NCBI GenBank assembly: GCA_905147135.1
Contig: LR990054.1
Span: forward strand, 16,715,001 to 16,779,000
Direction of reading: 5' to 3'
Source of the DNA: Blastobasis lacticolella
Lineage: Eukaryota > Arthropoda > Insecta > Lepidoptera > Blastobasidae
DNA: 64,000 nt
Shown: positions 8,804-19,616 of the stretch, in pieces
Position numbering within the stretch: the first letter of the stretch is position 1
Layout: each line of letters opens with the position of its first letter
Translations under genes and position numbers: made by a program
The notes under the pieces: generated by a model
Seen by the model: the letters and a program-made list of their open reading frames with translations, nothing else
What the model was told of the DNA's origin: nothing
Database searches by the model: none

Positions 8804-9088
8804 ATATCTTAAAATTGGCCGTGTGGTGTCCGGCAGAGTAGAATAGCACCAACCCCTTACACTCATGGGTGTCGTACAAGGCGACTAATGTTTTCGAGGC
8901 AAAAGATCAAGAGTCTCCGTAGTCTGGAAAATGGGCAGCAGCATTTTCCGTTGTTATATTTAAACACTGCGATCTCCAACCCGCCTGCCAAGCGTGGAGA
9001 TTATGGCAATAACCTCCCCTTTCGTGGGAGAGGCCCTAAGTCCTGCAGTGGACTGTTACGGGCTGTGATGATGATGATATCTTAAAAT
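8804..9088 (+). mobile_element. Rep260 retroposon with exact 12 bp target duplication
   Basis: The body runs 8817-9078. 'atatcttaaaat' occurs at 8804-8815 and 9077-9088, one base from the 5' start and right after the (atg)n tail. This defines both ends of the family. The first 11 bases, 'tggccgtgtgg', differ from the polymerase III A-box consensus TRGCNNAGYGG at one position. No clear B box is visible. Confidence 0.9.
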
Positions 9089-10150
9089 AAATCATGTCTA
9101 TGTCTATATAGGGCGATTACAGAAAAGCTTGATTGAGCGCTACATACTAACGAAGTTTGGTTATAATTTCCATAATAACCAATCTAAGCCGATGACATTT
9201 TGTAAACGTGATTTAGAAACCAATATCTATGTCTGTGGTATGTCAGATTTTCTTTAAAATATATTGTTTTAAAATTAACCATATAACACTTGTTATATGG
9301 CCGTTTCCTTCACTAACAGTAAAGGTGTGACTGGTCTCAAGACTTGCGAAGCTGCCACTCAATATTCTCGCAAAACCTACTTACAGGCTTACCTACTCTT
9401 GGCTTGATTTTGCGTAAGCTTTAACTATCAGAGTAACTGTTAGTTTATGTGGCAATGTAACAAAAATAGGCACTACAGAGTAAAACTGAAGACTCCATTA
9501 ACTCGAATGTCAGTGGCCCCACATTTAGATTTCCTACCGGAGGGTGCGTCAGTCTGCGCGAGTCTGCAATAGCTATTATGACGCCCCTTCACAAAGATTT
9601 ATTTAAAATGTTATTTTACACCCAGCTTCCATGTACTTGCATTCAATCGCTATTCTATGCGCAGTGACATTGTAATATTCATTATTTGATATTTCCCCTT
9701 GCTCATGGCACTTTGAGCTTTATGCCTTTGCTGTTAAATATTGTCTGTGGTGCGATGCGCCGCCATTTTGTACTAGGGTGAATGCTACTGTGATTGACTC
9801 GCGTTATTGGGTTACATTGAGTGGTAATGAAATGTTATAATGGTCTTTGCATTTGTTCGGAGTATGTGGCTCGTTATTATGCTTATTTAATCGAGTTGGC
9901 AATGGTGATAATGTAACGGTTTTTTGTTTTGTACTTGCAATGCTTTTGAAAGGACCATTAAGTGCCTAAGTAGGTTTCTAAGTACCTACCTATTTAGTAA
10001 AATAGTATCACAGGACCAGGGGGCTATAATTTTAATGCGAACACACATTTTCTGTGGAAATATTCCACTAGGAATCTATTATATACTAACATTCGGTTAG
10101 TTTGACAGTTGAATTGAAAGTTTTATGTGGCATCTTATCTCATTTTCGTA
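9089..10150. other. No gene recognised; unique AT-rich DNA
   Basis: No recognised repeat. A small hairpin ('ccatataac'/'gttatatgg', 9279-9300) is the only structure I noticed. No long open frame is present. Confidence 0.5.
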
Positions 10151-10315
10151 TCATCATCATCCCATAACACAGTCCACTGCAGGACTTTGGGCCTCTCCTA
10201 CGAATGGGGAGGTTATTGCCATAATCTCCACGCTTGGCAGGTGGAATAATAATAATGGAAAACTTTGCTGCTCATTTTCCAGTCTACGGAGATTCTAAAG
10301 AGCTTTTGCCTCAAA
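10151..10315 (-). mobile_element. Rep260 fragment
   Basis: From the (cat)n tail at 10151 through 'cagtccactgcagga', 'ttgccataatctccacgctt' to 'gatt..aaagagcttttgcctcaaaa' on the plus strand, this is the reverse complement of Rep260 lacking its first ~60 bp and part of the middle. It abuts the L-B LINE end at 10316. Confidence 0.8.
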
Positions 10316-10447
10316 ACCTTGCCTGTCTAGGAACAGCATATTCACTCTAGCCTTGAAAGCGTCTAGATTATAATGATCAAGAAACACACTTGCAGGTAAC
10401 GTGTTCCGATCTATAGCGGTACGCGTTATAAAGGTTGAACCAAAGCG
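10316..10447 (-). pseudogene. L-B LINE reverse transcriptase C-terminus
   Basis: The minus-strand frame reads RFGSTFITRTAIDRNTLPAS and continues VFLDHYNLDAFKARVNMLFLDRQG. 'RT..DRNTLP..VFLDHYNLDAFK.RV' is typical of the last ~45 residues of a non-LTR polymerase. The frame then runs into the antisense Rep260 and stops. No catalytic region is present. Confidence 0.75.
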
Positions 10448-10735
10448 GCTCTACTATAATAATGGAGAAAATAACAACGCAAAAATGGGCATGATGATAA
10501 TAATCATAAATTGTAAAAGTGTGTTTATTGGTAGGTATATGTACAGTTTTTATTAAATGTTTGTGTTTTGTGGCGTGATCTTTTCATGAAACTGTCTAAC
10601 TACGCGTCTAAAAGTATGCACAGGCCTGTGTGTGGCCGTGTGGTGATCGTATGAGTAAAATAGTCATCTAGTGGTCACCTTGGCGTTCATGACCGGTTGT
10701 GCTTTCCGCCCCCTTGACAATGATCGAAGTGCGGA
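10448..10735 (-). repeat. S1 tail plus shared ~240 bp segment
   Basis: On the minus strand, 'gatcattgtcaagg.ggcgga' and 'gcacaaccgg..atgaacgccaagg' (S1 tail, 10680-10735) lead into the segment shared with 6413-6655. The S1 head is missing. Polarity relative to the LINE end is the same as in the 6 kb copy. Confidence 0.7.
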
Positions 10736-10837
10736 TAGCTTGAAGATCCACGATGCATCTTAGCGCTACAGGCTACAGCTGACATAAGACCATGATGTGT
10801 GACCCACATTAGTGAAGGAATTTGCAATAAATGTCAC

Positions 10838-10905
10838 ATTTGGCAGGCGGGTTGGAGATCGCAGTGACATCTGTCTCTAAGTCATTAGTCGCCTCGTAAA
10901 TACTA
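10838..10905 (-). mobile_element. Rep260 short fragment
   Basis: 'tttggcaggcgggttggaga' followed by 'tcgcagtg' and, further on, 'cattagtcgcctcgta' matches the reverse complement of the Rep260 middle and 5' part with an internal deletion. Confidence 0.55.
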
Positions 10906-10985
10906 CCTATACTTACCAGTAAGAGTTCCATTGGTGATATATTCAGCTCTGTCGGATACCACACAAGTATTAATGAAATAATAAG

Positions 10986-11248
10986 TAGGTAGAGCTCGTC
11001 TAATTTAAAATGACGCGCCCCACTATCGCATTAACGCACACAAGCAAGTTTAAAATATGGACGCAATACATATACAAATGCCGTTGTAATTGGTCATTCA
11101 GTCGCCGGTAAGATTCAAACGTCGGAACACGCGTCGTTCATTGGCTCCCACACAGATGAAGTGTCGTTATTAATATTTGCACTCACACATCGAAATCAAC
11201 TAACTAAGTAGTGGGGCGCGTCATCTTAGACTAGACGAGCTCTACCTA
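10986..11248. mobile_element. 263 bp MITE with ~38 bp inverted ends
   Basis: The left end 'taggtagagctcgtcta' plus 'tttaaaatgacgcgccccac' pairs with the right end 'gtggggcgcgtcatctta' plus 'gactagacgagctctaccta', with about four mismatches. The interior is CpG-rich and non-coding. It is probably flanked by a 'ta' dinucleotide duplication. There is one copy in the window. Confidence 0.8.
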
Positions 11249-12530
11249 TATTACTACTAAATTGGAAAGTAATAGTATAATTGAGTAATACTCAATTGAG
11301 ATCTTCTACTCTAACAGTTCGTAAAAACTAGATACCTATTATTCTTATCATAATCTTTCAATAATCTAGATATTCTATTATATGGATAAAAAGCTGAGTC
11401 AGCAACCTTCAAAGCCTTTAATCCTGGCAACGTACTGTCAACTTTTCAACAAGCAGAGACATCTACAAAAGGTAGAATCCACACGAGATGTGGCGCATGG
11501 CTAACGAAGTCAATTTCCACCAGCACTGCCGCCTGGCACGTTCCGTAATGAAGCTACCTACGAGTTTCCGGTACGAAATTCATTACTCACATTATTAGAC
11601 TCGATTTTTATACCATTGGCTGTCCGTTTGATGTGCCAGAAGTGTAATTAATTGTAGATTAGCGTTGAGTGTTTGCAAGTTAAAGGCCCTTAAATTGACA
11701 TTAAGATGACCACGTCGTGAAAATTTTAATATTATATTTGAATCGTTCTAATTATCGTGTTCGTCGTTGCAAGATATTAAATTATTAATTTCTTCTTTTC
11801 TAATATCATGTTTATTTGCTACTACACATTTTTTACAAGGAAGTGCCTGTCTTGCTTTTTTACGTACATCTAAATAAATTATTATCATGGTTAAAAGTTC
11901 AATCGCAATACTGTCTTAATACGTCTTAGGTAATTTGTGTTTTTAGAAGGACAACTTCTATAAGTAAGTACAGTCTATGTAATATTATAGGTAGGTACTA
12001 CTTATTTTGACCATTTAGCCATACCTTTTACCTAGTTTATTTTTTACGCCAGACAATGAGCATTGCCGCGTAAATTTATTTAGGTTTAGCCATAATTAGC
12101 CTGCCATATCAGCTGTATTTATATATAAATCGCTGTATGTATAGCTAACAGACGCAGATATACCTACCCACTAAAATTGGCGCGCAAACTGCTAAAACTC
12201 GATGAGTTCTCCAAGTGAAGGGCAGCTGCCGCTCCCAGGATTGGCTTCGTTACGGCGGGCACGTTCGCCTCTGACACTGTTGGCTGTGTTTAACACGTTT
12301 TTAATTTAGTTTTGAATGGGTCTGCTTCGTATAGTGCCGAGGGATGTTGAATGTTGGTTAGCTTAAATTTTTACGGTGGTTACTATTGGGTAATTTACCT
12401 CTGTGATTAGTTGGACTTTCAGATACAACTTTAATATTTATTTTGGCATTTATAAGATTCGGTAGATATGTAATATCGAACTTTTATTTTAGGTTCAGTT
12501 ATTAAAATAATAATGACCATCTTGACACAA
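11249..12530. other. No gene recognised
   Basis: Unique AT-rich DNA. A modestly GC-richer patch at 12170-12290 has no repeat or frame that I can identify. Confidence 0.5.
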
Positions 12531-12726
12531 TATAAAAAAGTCGCTCTGTATGTACATACTTATATACTATAGTACTTATATAAGTACGCTTAGATATTTT
12601 AAACTACGCAACGGATTTTGATGTGGTTTCCACTATAATTTAGAGAAACTCTTCCGGTAGGTTTATATGCATATTATAAGATAGGAATCCTTAGAAAACT
12701 CGTGCGAAGCCGGGGCGGGTCCCTAT
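12531..12726 (+). mobile_element. Helitron-like element, degraded
   Basis: 'aaagtcgct..tgtatgtacat', 'cgcttagatattttaaacta', 'cgcaacggattttgatgtgg' and 'cgtgcgaagccggggcgggt' appear in the order of the Helitron-like elements at 38.2 and 43.1 kb (there on the minus strand). The terminal TC and CTAG are not intact. Confidence 0.55.
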
Positions 12727-12827
12727 TATCTACATATCGATTCATAATTTTAGCTAATGCCAACGACGAAATAGCAATTACTTATCTACCTAGAGAACTT
12801 AAAATATACCTTTATAGAGGTCTTTAA

Positions 12828-12898
12828 ATTGACCTGTTAAATGTTCTTTCCTGTAATTTTGTGTGCAATAAAGAGTTAATCTATCTATATCTATCTAG
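12828..12898 (+). mobile_element. LINE 3' tail
   Basis: 'ctgtaattttgtgtgcaata' followed by 'aagagttaatctatctatat' is a typical lepidopteran LINE 3' terminus, with an AATAAA signal and a short-repeat tail. Confidence 0.5.
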
Positions 12899-13725
12899 AG
12901 GTACCTGTACATTTCATGTAAACTTTAGCTTTGTAACTTTAGTTCGGCAACTCTACAACAGATGGCGCTAGCAGTCACAGCGAACCCCGAACCCGATGCG
13001 ATGCGGTGACGCCCACGGCACATTCAAATAGAATCGATGGTGTGCAATTTAGCTAGGTTACTTGATTTTGCGGTGGTTATCAGATATCTATTGAAGTTAT
13101 CGTCTACCCGCTAGTTGGTTCTCTCATTGTAGTGTTTTAACAGTTTCCATACGTATCGTAAACCGGGGTCACATTTAAAAGTTTTTTGCTTGTAATTTTT
13201 TCTTAATTTAAATTCCCACTTTTTGCCTATAGAACAATGTGTCCTTTGACTTTCAGATTGCTAAGAAATTTGGGTAATACTGTTAGTATAAATATAAAAA
13301 AGTCAAATTAGCCATACGTAGGTATGGGGCTACCCCGATTTTGGCGTTTTGTTATACTAGGTCAAACAACTATCAAAGTTACCCTGGATGTTAAGTAGCC
13401 CTAGTTGACTGTACTAAAGTTGCTTAATTTAATTTGTGTTTCTAATGTCCGATTGCACTAAAATTATGGCTTACCTTTGAGTTACGTACTTATTCCTAAA
13501 CGTTGAAAACTAAACTCGCTTAGCCACACTTTATGACACCGATTTTGTGACTCCTAAAGCTCAGAAATATCTTAAAGTGCCAACAGTAAAGTCACCTAGG
13601 TTTAGTGCAATTAGGCATAAGTGACTAAAATGTCAGGCTGTACCTACCTAAATAGGCACTTACATTTCGCAAGATGCCATCGCGAAGGCAATGTGCTTGC
13701 TAAGGTTCATATGCCGTAGTGTTGC

Positions 13726-13911
13726 CTAGATTAGCGGCAGTGATAAGCCCGCCTGCGCCGTATGCGATGGTCCTACACACTGTATTCCCCATTTTAATGA
13801 CTTCAAGGATAAAGATGGCGACCGTGCATAAACAGGACGTCGCTTTTTGAGAAACAATAAAATCAATGCGACTAAAATCACTAGGATCACACTCGAAAGG
13901 CTTATTTTCAT
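13726..13911 (-). CDS. Small ORF with signal-anchor-like N-terminus, unknown
   Basis: A 61-codon ATG frame begins MKISLSSVILVILVALILLF and then KKRRPVYARS. This is a ~20-residue hydrophobic stretch followed by a basic patch, as in a signal anchor or a short secreted-protein leader. The remaining ~35 residues show no domain. An overlapping 90-codon frame (13700-13972) is read in another phase. A related sequence lies inverted at 14557-14620; several differences there are third-position, but it has a one-base deletion. It could be a first exon, a gene relic or a repeat. Confidence 0.3.
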   Translation of the reverse strand: MKISLSSVILVILVALILLFLKKRRPVYARSPSLSLKSLKWGIQCVGPSHTAQAGLSLPLI

Positions 13912-14224
13912 AGTAAGATCTGCTCGTCACATTTAAAGGCCTAAGGAACGAAAAGTCTAACCAATAATTCACCTTAAATTGACTCGCCTAACGCCGTTAT
14001 GCCTAAATCCACGAATTTCCTGCCAAAAATGTTTCCTTTATGGACCACTACCATAGTATTAGGTACTGTAGCGCTGCGTGTTACACTGAGTTTAAAGTAA
14101 AAATGCAAATGTTTAATTAATGTTGTATTGAGAAGCGTTATTGGAAGAATGCTATAAAATACATATGATACCTTACATCTAATTCAAATGGAACACATTT
14201 GAATTATTACCTAGCCAGTGCTAT

Positions 14225-14470
14225 GTGTGCTCATAGACGCAGGCTAACAGCTTGCGTCCTACTTGCTCCGACCTATCTAAGCCTTCACGCCTACATCCTA
14301 CTTGCTCTAACCTACTTAACCGACTAAAGCTCCGGTTACCCTACAGGAGCAGCAGGCCAACCCGACCGCCTACCTAACTTAGAGCCCGTCCAAACATACG
14401 GCCTCCGACACCTACCTGTCTTAGAGCCAGTCCTTATCTAAGGCCTGCACGAGCACACATGCTACAGTAC
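14225..14470. repeat. Degenerate tandem-like repeats
   Basis: 'cgtcctacttgctccgacct' (near 14256) recurs as 'catcctacttgctctaacct' ~45 bp later. 'cttagagcccgtcca' (14379) recurs as 'cttagagccagtcc' (14422). The interval reads as an old, GC-richer minisatellite and is non-coding in all frames. Confidence 0.5.
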
Positions 14471-14556
14471 CTAATATAGAGTGTGTCACTGAGTGGGGCT
14501 CCTCATCCGTATACAAACTTAACCTTCCGAAGTGTTTCAAATACCTATTTAAATCC

Positions 14557-14620
14557 GTCCAATAATAATACACGAAAATAGCCTTTCGAGCGTGGTCCTG
14601 GTGATATTAGGCGTATTGAT
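14557..14620 (+). repeat. Inverted relative of the 13.7 kb ORF start
   Basis: 'cgaaaatagcctttcgagcg', 'tggtcctggtgatatta', 'ggcgtattgatatta' align with the reverse complement of 13855-13911. In the frame of the other copy, five of about nine changed codons are silent, but one base is missing after 'aaaata', so the frame is broken. Confidence 0.55.
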
Positions 14621-17600
14621 ATTAGGGTTTACGCATTCTCTGACGTAACTTAACCACCGATAGCCATCAGACAAAAATCAGATCCACCTATCTTGTACTA
14701 GGTACCTATCTCTGATACTGTCCACCGACAAAAACCTGTTTGTCTGCTACTTACATCAATTTGATGAAATCATTTTTATAATTCAACACAGCTTATTTCT
14801 TACATAGAGTACCTACCTAATTAGAGGAAACCGGGGCTTTATGCTTAAGTGGCATAAAATTTCAGTCTTATGCATAGTCGGCCTGTACGTCTGTAGTTGT
14901 TGATAACAGCGTCTGCACCGGATACTGGCAGCGACTTCCTGATGCTGTCTGCGAATAACTGTCTTCAACCGGTCGCTTGTAATGCCAGGCTCAGGAAGCA
15001 GTTGTGTTGTTTATGGGCGCTGGTGGACTGTTAGTAATGTTTGTAAAGTTGAAATGGTAAAATATGATTATGAGAAATACGTTGGTAATGTTGGAAAAAT
15101 CACTGGAACAATGTCGATAACGATTTAATAATGTCACATATTATTTACTTTGAAAGGAAAATCAATCAATGTTGGTACCTACTATATTACCCCAACAAAG
15201 TATCTACTTACAACCAGAAATGTAAAGGTGTCCGTTTCTACGGTATGCACGGTATTTTTTACTTTATTTTAATAAGAACGGTACTTTAAATAAAACACAT
15301 TGTTCCGTGCCGCAGCTGACCAAACCTACAACAAAGGTCCTCGATTTCAAAAAAGCGCGGCATTTCTGTTCGGTCGAGTGGCCAGTATCGATATGTGAAC
15401 TCCTTTTTAAAAATAATGTCATAAGTGGCCAGTGTTACTCGCTTTGTCTATGGTCACGTCTCATGCTAGCCGATGAGGTAACAGGACCTGTTTTGGTCGC
15501 AGCGGGATGGCTATCATAACATTTGGGATGCTGTGTTATTTCAACTGGACCACGCGTGACTCCGTTATAATGTTGTGATGACGCGTTGAATATAGAATTA
15601 GGATGCTCGAAACGTAAAATATTTTTATAAATTACGCCTCATTTTGTAGTTAAGTGTTTTCTTTTAGGTAACGGTCCGTCAATTGTCAGATTTGTCACCC
15701 ACGTGTATGTTTTTAAATACTTGAACTGTCATTTTATTAACTTATTTCATATAATAATGTCTCTCTCTAGACAGTACAAAATAATATGGAAGATATTTAT
15801 TTCAGAATCTTGGTCGTATTTATGCCAGAGAATAACAAGGAGATACGAGTTCGCTTTAGTAAACTGTAACATTTGCCGTCGGCGCTCGGCATTCAGTTCT
15901 AAGGCCTATTTGTAAGGGGTCGAGTGAGTTGAGGTCAATTGCAAGCCTATTGACAATAAAAAAAAAGTAATAATTTTGCATCGTGAGATTGTTGTATTTA
16001 GTTATTTTGATGTAGATTTTATTCATAATTTTAAATTTAATTACGCGACACAATGGAAGACAACTTGATTAAATTTATAATTTGTATCTACTGTTAATGT
16101 ACTTACCTAATAAAATCGTAACTTTTTGTTCTGGATTTGTTAATTTAGGCACTGACCTGATTTGGTGATTCGTTGATTTTGAAATTAGAATTAGCATAAG
16201 AATGTGTATTGGATGAAAAAACCGTCAATTTGTAGTAAATTTACACGCTTTATAATAGTTTAGCGATGTGTGGTTCTTTTCGATACTTATTGTTTTTTTA
16301 TTTCACTTATATTTTTAAACGGCTTAAATAAGGCGAATACCATACACTTCACCCTACCATCGGAATATAAACTCCAAACCCGTTCCATTTTCAAATTCAA
16401 ACGTAGCGGTATCGACCCGCTCGTCCCATATCACAGTCGGAGCGTGGCGTCCTATGTGTTACGGTGTATCGATTACATGTCCTTATGTGTTCCGTTGTGC
16501 TGTGGGTGGAATTTAGGTGCGCGTGAAATGGATCTGCCCTACTGGGCGGGCCCGTACCAGCCAATCGTGTAACTGATACCTTCTATAACTTCTTCTCAAC
16601 GAAACACATACAAAATTGCACACTAGCACGCTATTGTAAAGCTCAAATTCCAATGCGCACAGTTGTAAGCGATACCCCTATTCCTTTCTAAAATGATTAT
16701 TGAATAACGTGCTCTACGGCTTAGAGTTAGGTGTTGTTTTTGTGTGTAGGGTATTGTAATTGATATGGTCGGCTCAAATTTGGTGTAATTTTAAGCCATT
16801 TGAGATGGTAATAAAATGTTTTGTTCGTGCGTAGTGCGTTGCCATTGGGTGTAGCTCGGAAAACAGATTTCCTCATTACAATGTGAGTGAGTTTATGTAC
16901 ATAGGTAGAGATTTTTTGTTTGTTTAGGTACCGAATATGTACTTTATTAGGTTCTGAGGCTTAATTGTAGAGTTTAGGTTCTCCAACTACTTTCTAAGAA
17001 GGTTATCATGTAAGTATCTGTCTAGTCCAAATAGGTACTCCTACTTGTCTAAAATGTAAAAATATGTGAATTTTAATTTATAAATGTTATAAAGGTTGGA
17101 AGGAAATATCAAGCGCAATGAAATATGTGCTTTATTTGTACGATAATAAGGTTTACCGAGTGACGAATGACGTCATCGCTTATGCCAAAATAACAAATTT
17201 CTAGCGCGTAATAAATCTAAAGTTCCACCACAGTTATTCAAGATACTAAAAAGTTACTTAGCATACTTAAACTTACTTAAAATCGGGAGACGTCCTCATA
17301 CCTCGCCTATACAACTAGCAATGGATGTTTTCTACCAAACCAAAAGGAGTTAATGCCACACAAAGTAACAAAAATCGTTATAATAGAACAAAATTCGGTA
17401 GCGACGCGAGCGTAACAATTCCTTTCCCCCAAAACTGTAACAATCGCACAAAAAAATCATCAGCAAAGGGGACTTCGGGGCTCACCTGACGCCGGAAGTC
17501 ATTAGTAAATAGATGGACACCCAACGAACGAGATAACGCCTCCTTGCCCGAACCTCCCCGAAATTACTAAACGACAACTTTATATTTGCGCTCGATTAAA

Positions 17601-18250
17601 CGCCTCCCCATCCAAATTGTTCCACCACCGACTGCATTACCAACTTTGTAAACGGCGTTCGATACAAATTTAAATTTGCCGCCGAAGGAATAAATTATCC
17701 GTTAAAATTGTATGTGGGGTGGCGTTTTTCACCGAAATCGTCAAGTTTGTATGTTGTGTGTATGAAAATGACATTGTTGGGTGTTACCCTAGCCGTCTGT
17801 ATCTATTGTTGGGATCTCAAGACTCCCGGGTATTGTAGAAATGCCACAGATAAGAAAGTCGCTCCATGGCTCGGGTTCGGATAATGTATTGCTTTTAGAA
17901 GAGAATATTGGGCGCCATTTCTGAGAAATTTTAGCGGGAAAAATGTGAGTGCCGGATGTTTACTCAAATATTTATCAAAATCTGCTTCAACTTAGATTGG
18001 TTAATGGTAAATCGTACCTTTACCTTGCTAGCAAAGAATATTGTGGATTTATTTACCTATAAAAAACCTTTCGAATTATTAATAGTCAGTTAAGTACTTA
18101 TATACCTACTTACACCTAGTTTACTTTTATGCCTGATTGCACTAAACATTAGGGGACGCTTAAGTTGATTTAAGATAATATAGATACTCGTACCTACAAG
18201 CAAAAGAAAAAGCTAAAGCTAGTTTTTTTTTATAGAACCTATATTTTTTT
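14621..18250. other. No gene recognised; repeat-poor interval
   Basis: This is the longest stretch without a repeat I can name. Open frames of 60-100 codons (15307, 15703, 16270) show no domain or conserved motif. The part 17150-17760 has A-rich and GC-rich blocks mixed ('gccgccgaaggaataaatta') and could be conserved non-coding DNA. I see no splice-site pattern that would define an exon. Confidence 0.45.
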
Positions 18251-18255
18251 ATTAT

Positions 18256-18412
18256 ACCAGGCATTTGACTGCTATCTCACCTGGTGTTAACTTAACATAG
18301 CAGTGAAATCTGTTAAGTGACGGTGCGGCCGAAGAAGAAGCATGTCTGACTAGGAACAGCCTATTCACTCTAGCCTTGAAGGCTTCCAGAATATAGGTAG
18401 TGATCAGGGTAT
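18256..18412 (-). mobile_element. L-B LINE 3' end
   Basis: 'caggcatttgactgctatct', 'cacctggt', 'gcatgtctgactaggaacag' and 'cctattcactctagccttga' match the antisense of the L-B C-terminus and 3' UTR (compare 39590 and 48300). The coding frame is broken. Confidence 0.6.
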
Positions 18413-18504
18413 TTTGATTACTTTGACTTTTTTGACTTTTTATTGCTTAGGGTTGTGCCTCCCTAGGCACCTACCTGTAGACGTGCCTTTTGAACCCCAT
18501 AAAA

Positions 18505-18832
18505 TATAATCATCTTGGCGTTAATGTCTCGGTTGTGCTCTTAAACAGGAGGGCACGGGGTTTGCCTTGACCATAATGCAGGATTTGGCGATCAGGTAAT
18601 TACAGACTACCATCAGACCTCCGTGACCCTGCCACCAGGGGAATCTGACCAGATTAGATTATGGTTAACAATTCAGTTGCCTGACTTTGCAGGATTCATC
18701 ACGATGTTTTCCCTCACCGTAAGAGCAGACTCAGAAAAGAGTCATTGGTACACGGCCGCAGCGGGATTCGAACCCGGTACGTCTCGTTTACGAGTCGGAT
18801 ACTCAACCACCTGGCCACCGACACTCGTCAAG
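18505..18832 (-). mobile_element. S1 SINE, full length, well preserved head
   Basis: Minus strand: 'gtcggtggccaggtggttga' (A box), 'tatccgactcgtaaacgaga' and 'accgggttcgaatcccgctg' (B box, near 18765-18780) are clear. The body and tail follow to 'attatattttatgg'. This copy best shows that S1 derives from a tRNA. The overlapping 129-codon plus-strand frame (18623-19012) is just S1 antisense. Confidence 0.85.
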
Positions 18833-19105
18833 AAGAACCTCCTTTTGAATAACCCCATGAATAGTCCAATGTACTCGCAGCGTCTCCAACCGGCAAAAAT
18901 GGAAGCAAATCGCAGAGAAAGCAATCCTCGGGGAGGTCTGCGACGCAATGGGCATCTCTCCGGGTACCTCGTCTACGCAACCACGACCACTCTGACAAGA
19001 ATATCCGACTAAGAAGAGGATGTTATAGTGTAAAGGAAATCTTCGGGGACTTCAACATCTTGCATGTGCGCGTGTGCATTGTCTCTCCGCCGATATAACT
19101 GGCTG

Positions 19106-19234
19106 GCTAGCACAAGTTGCTCTCTCGCGCGATAAGCGATAAAAAGCGCGACATCGATATTGCTATCTCTTTCATCTTAGTAATGAGAGAAAGAAACAGA
19201 CGCTCTCTCGCGGCGCGAGCGTTGTCGCGGTCAC
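19106..19234. mobile_element. Short MITE, CpG-rich ends
   Basis: 'gctagcacaagttgctctct' + 'cgcgcga' on the left and the reverse complement of 'gagagcg'-like + 'cacagatgtgctag' on the right form an imperfect inverted repeat. The centre carries 'gctatctctttc'. It resembles the element at 30486-30592 in composition. Confidence 0.5.
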
Positions 19235-19239
19235 AGATG

Positions 19240-19616
19240 TGCTAGGGCTACTGGGTACCGATTCTGGTATGCAATGCAGTTGTTATTATGTTGCAATGTA
19301 ACTGTGATGTTACTATAACTACGTCAAGGTATCGAGTCAGTCCCGGCATCATACCAGTTAAATTGCAGTTAAATCATTGTTCGACCTTTGTCACGTTTTC
19401 GTTGACAGCATTTATTTTTTTATTTATTAGAGTACCAACAGCCATATAAAACCATAATGCAACTAAAGTACCAAAAAACGAATTGTGGAAATGTTCGAAC
19501 TCATGAAAGTTGCAACTCAACATCTGTCATTTGAATAACAATCACACGTTTGACATGCGATGCAATTGTAATGTTACTGCAACTGAGACGATTTCCGTAC
19601 CAGAATCGAAGCCCTG
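19240..19616. mobile_element. Putative MITE with 'cgattctggta' inverted ends
   Basis: The left end 'accgattctggtatgcaatg' pairs with the reverse complement of the right end 'taccagaatcgaagccct'. Subterminal motifs resembling 'gcaat.cagttg' occur in both halves in inverted order. It directly follows the MITE at 19106. Confidence 0.5.

Noticed and set aside
8888..9085. 65-codon ORF repeated at 33580 (MFSRQKIKSLRSLENGQQHF…)
   Set aside because: It is the translated interior of Rep260. Other copies carry stops and indels, so the frame is incidental.
18742..18800. tRNA gene on the minus strand (clear B box)
   Set aside because: A and B boxes are present, but acceptor and anticodon stems do not pair and the sequence continues into the S1 SINE body, which recurs many times.
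18623..19012. 129-codon plus-strand ORF
   Set aside because: Most of it is the antisense of an S1 SINE. No domain is present.
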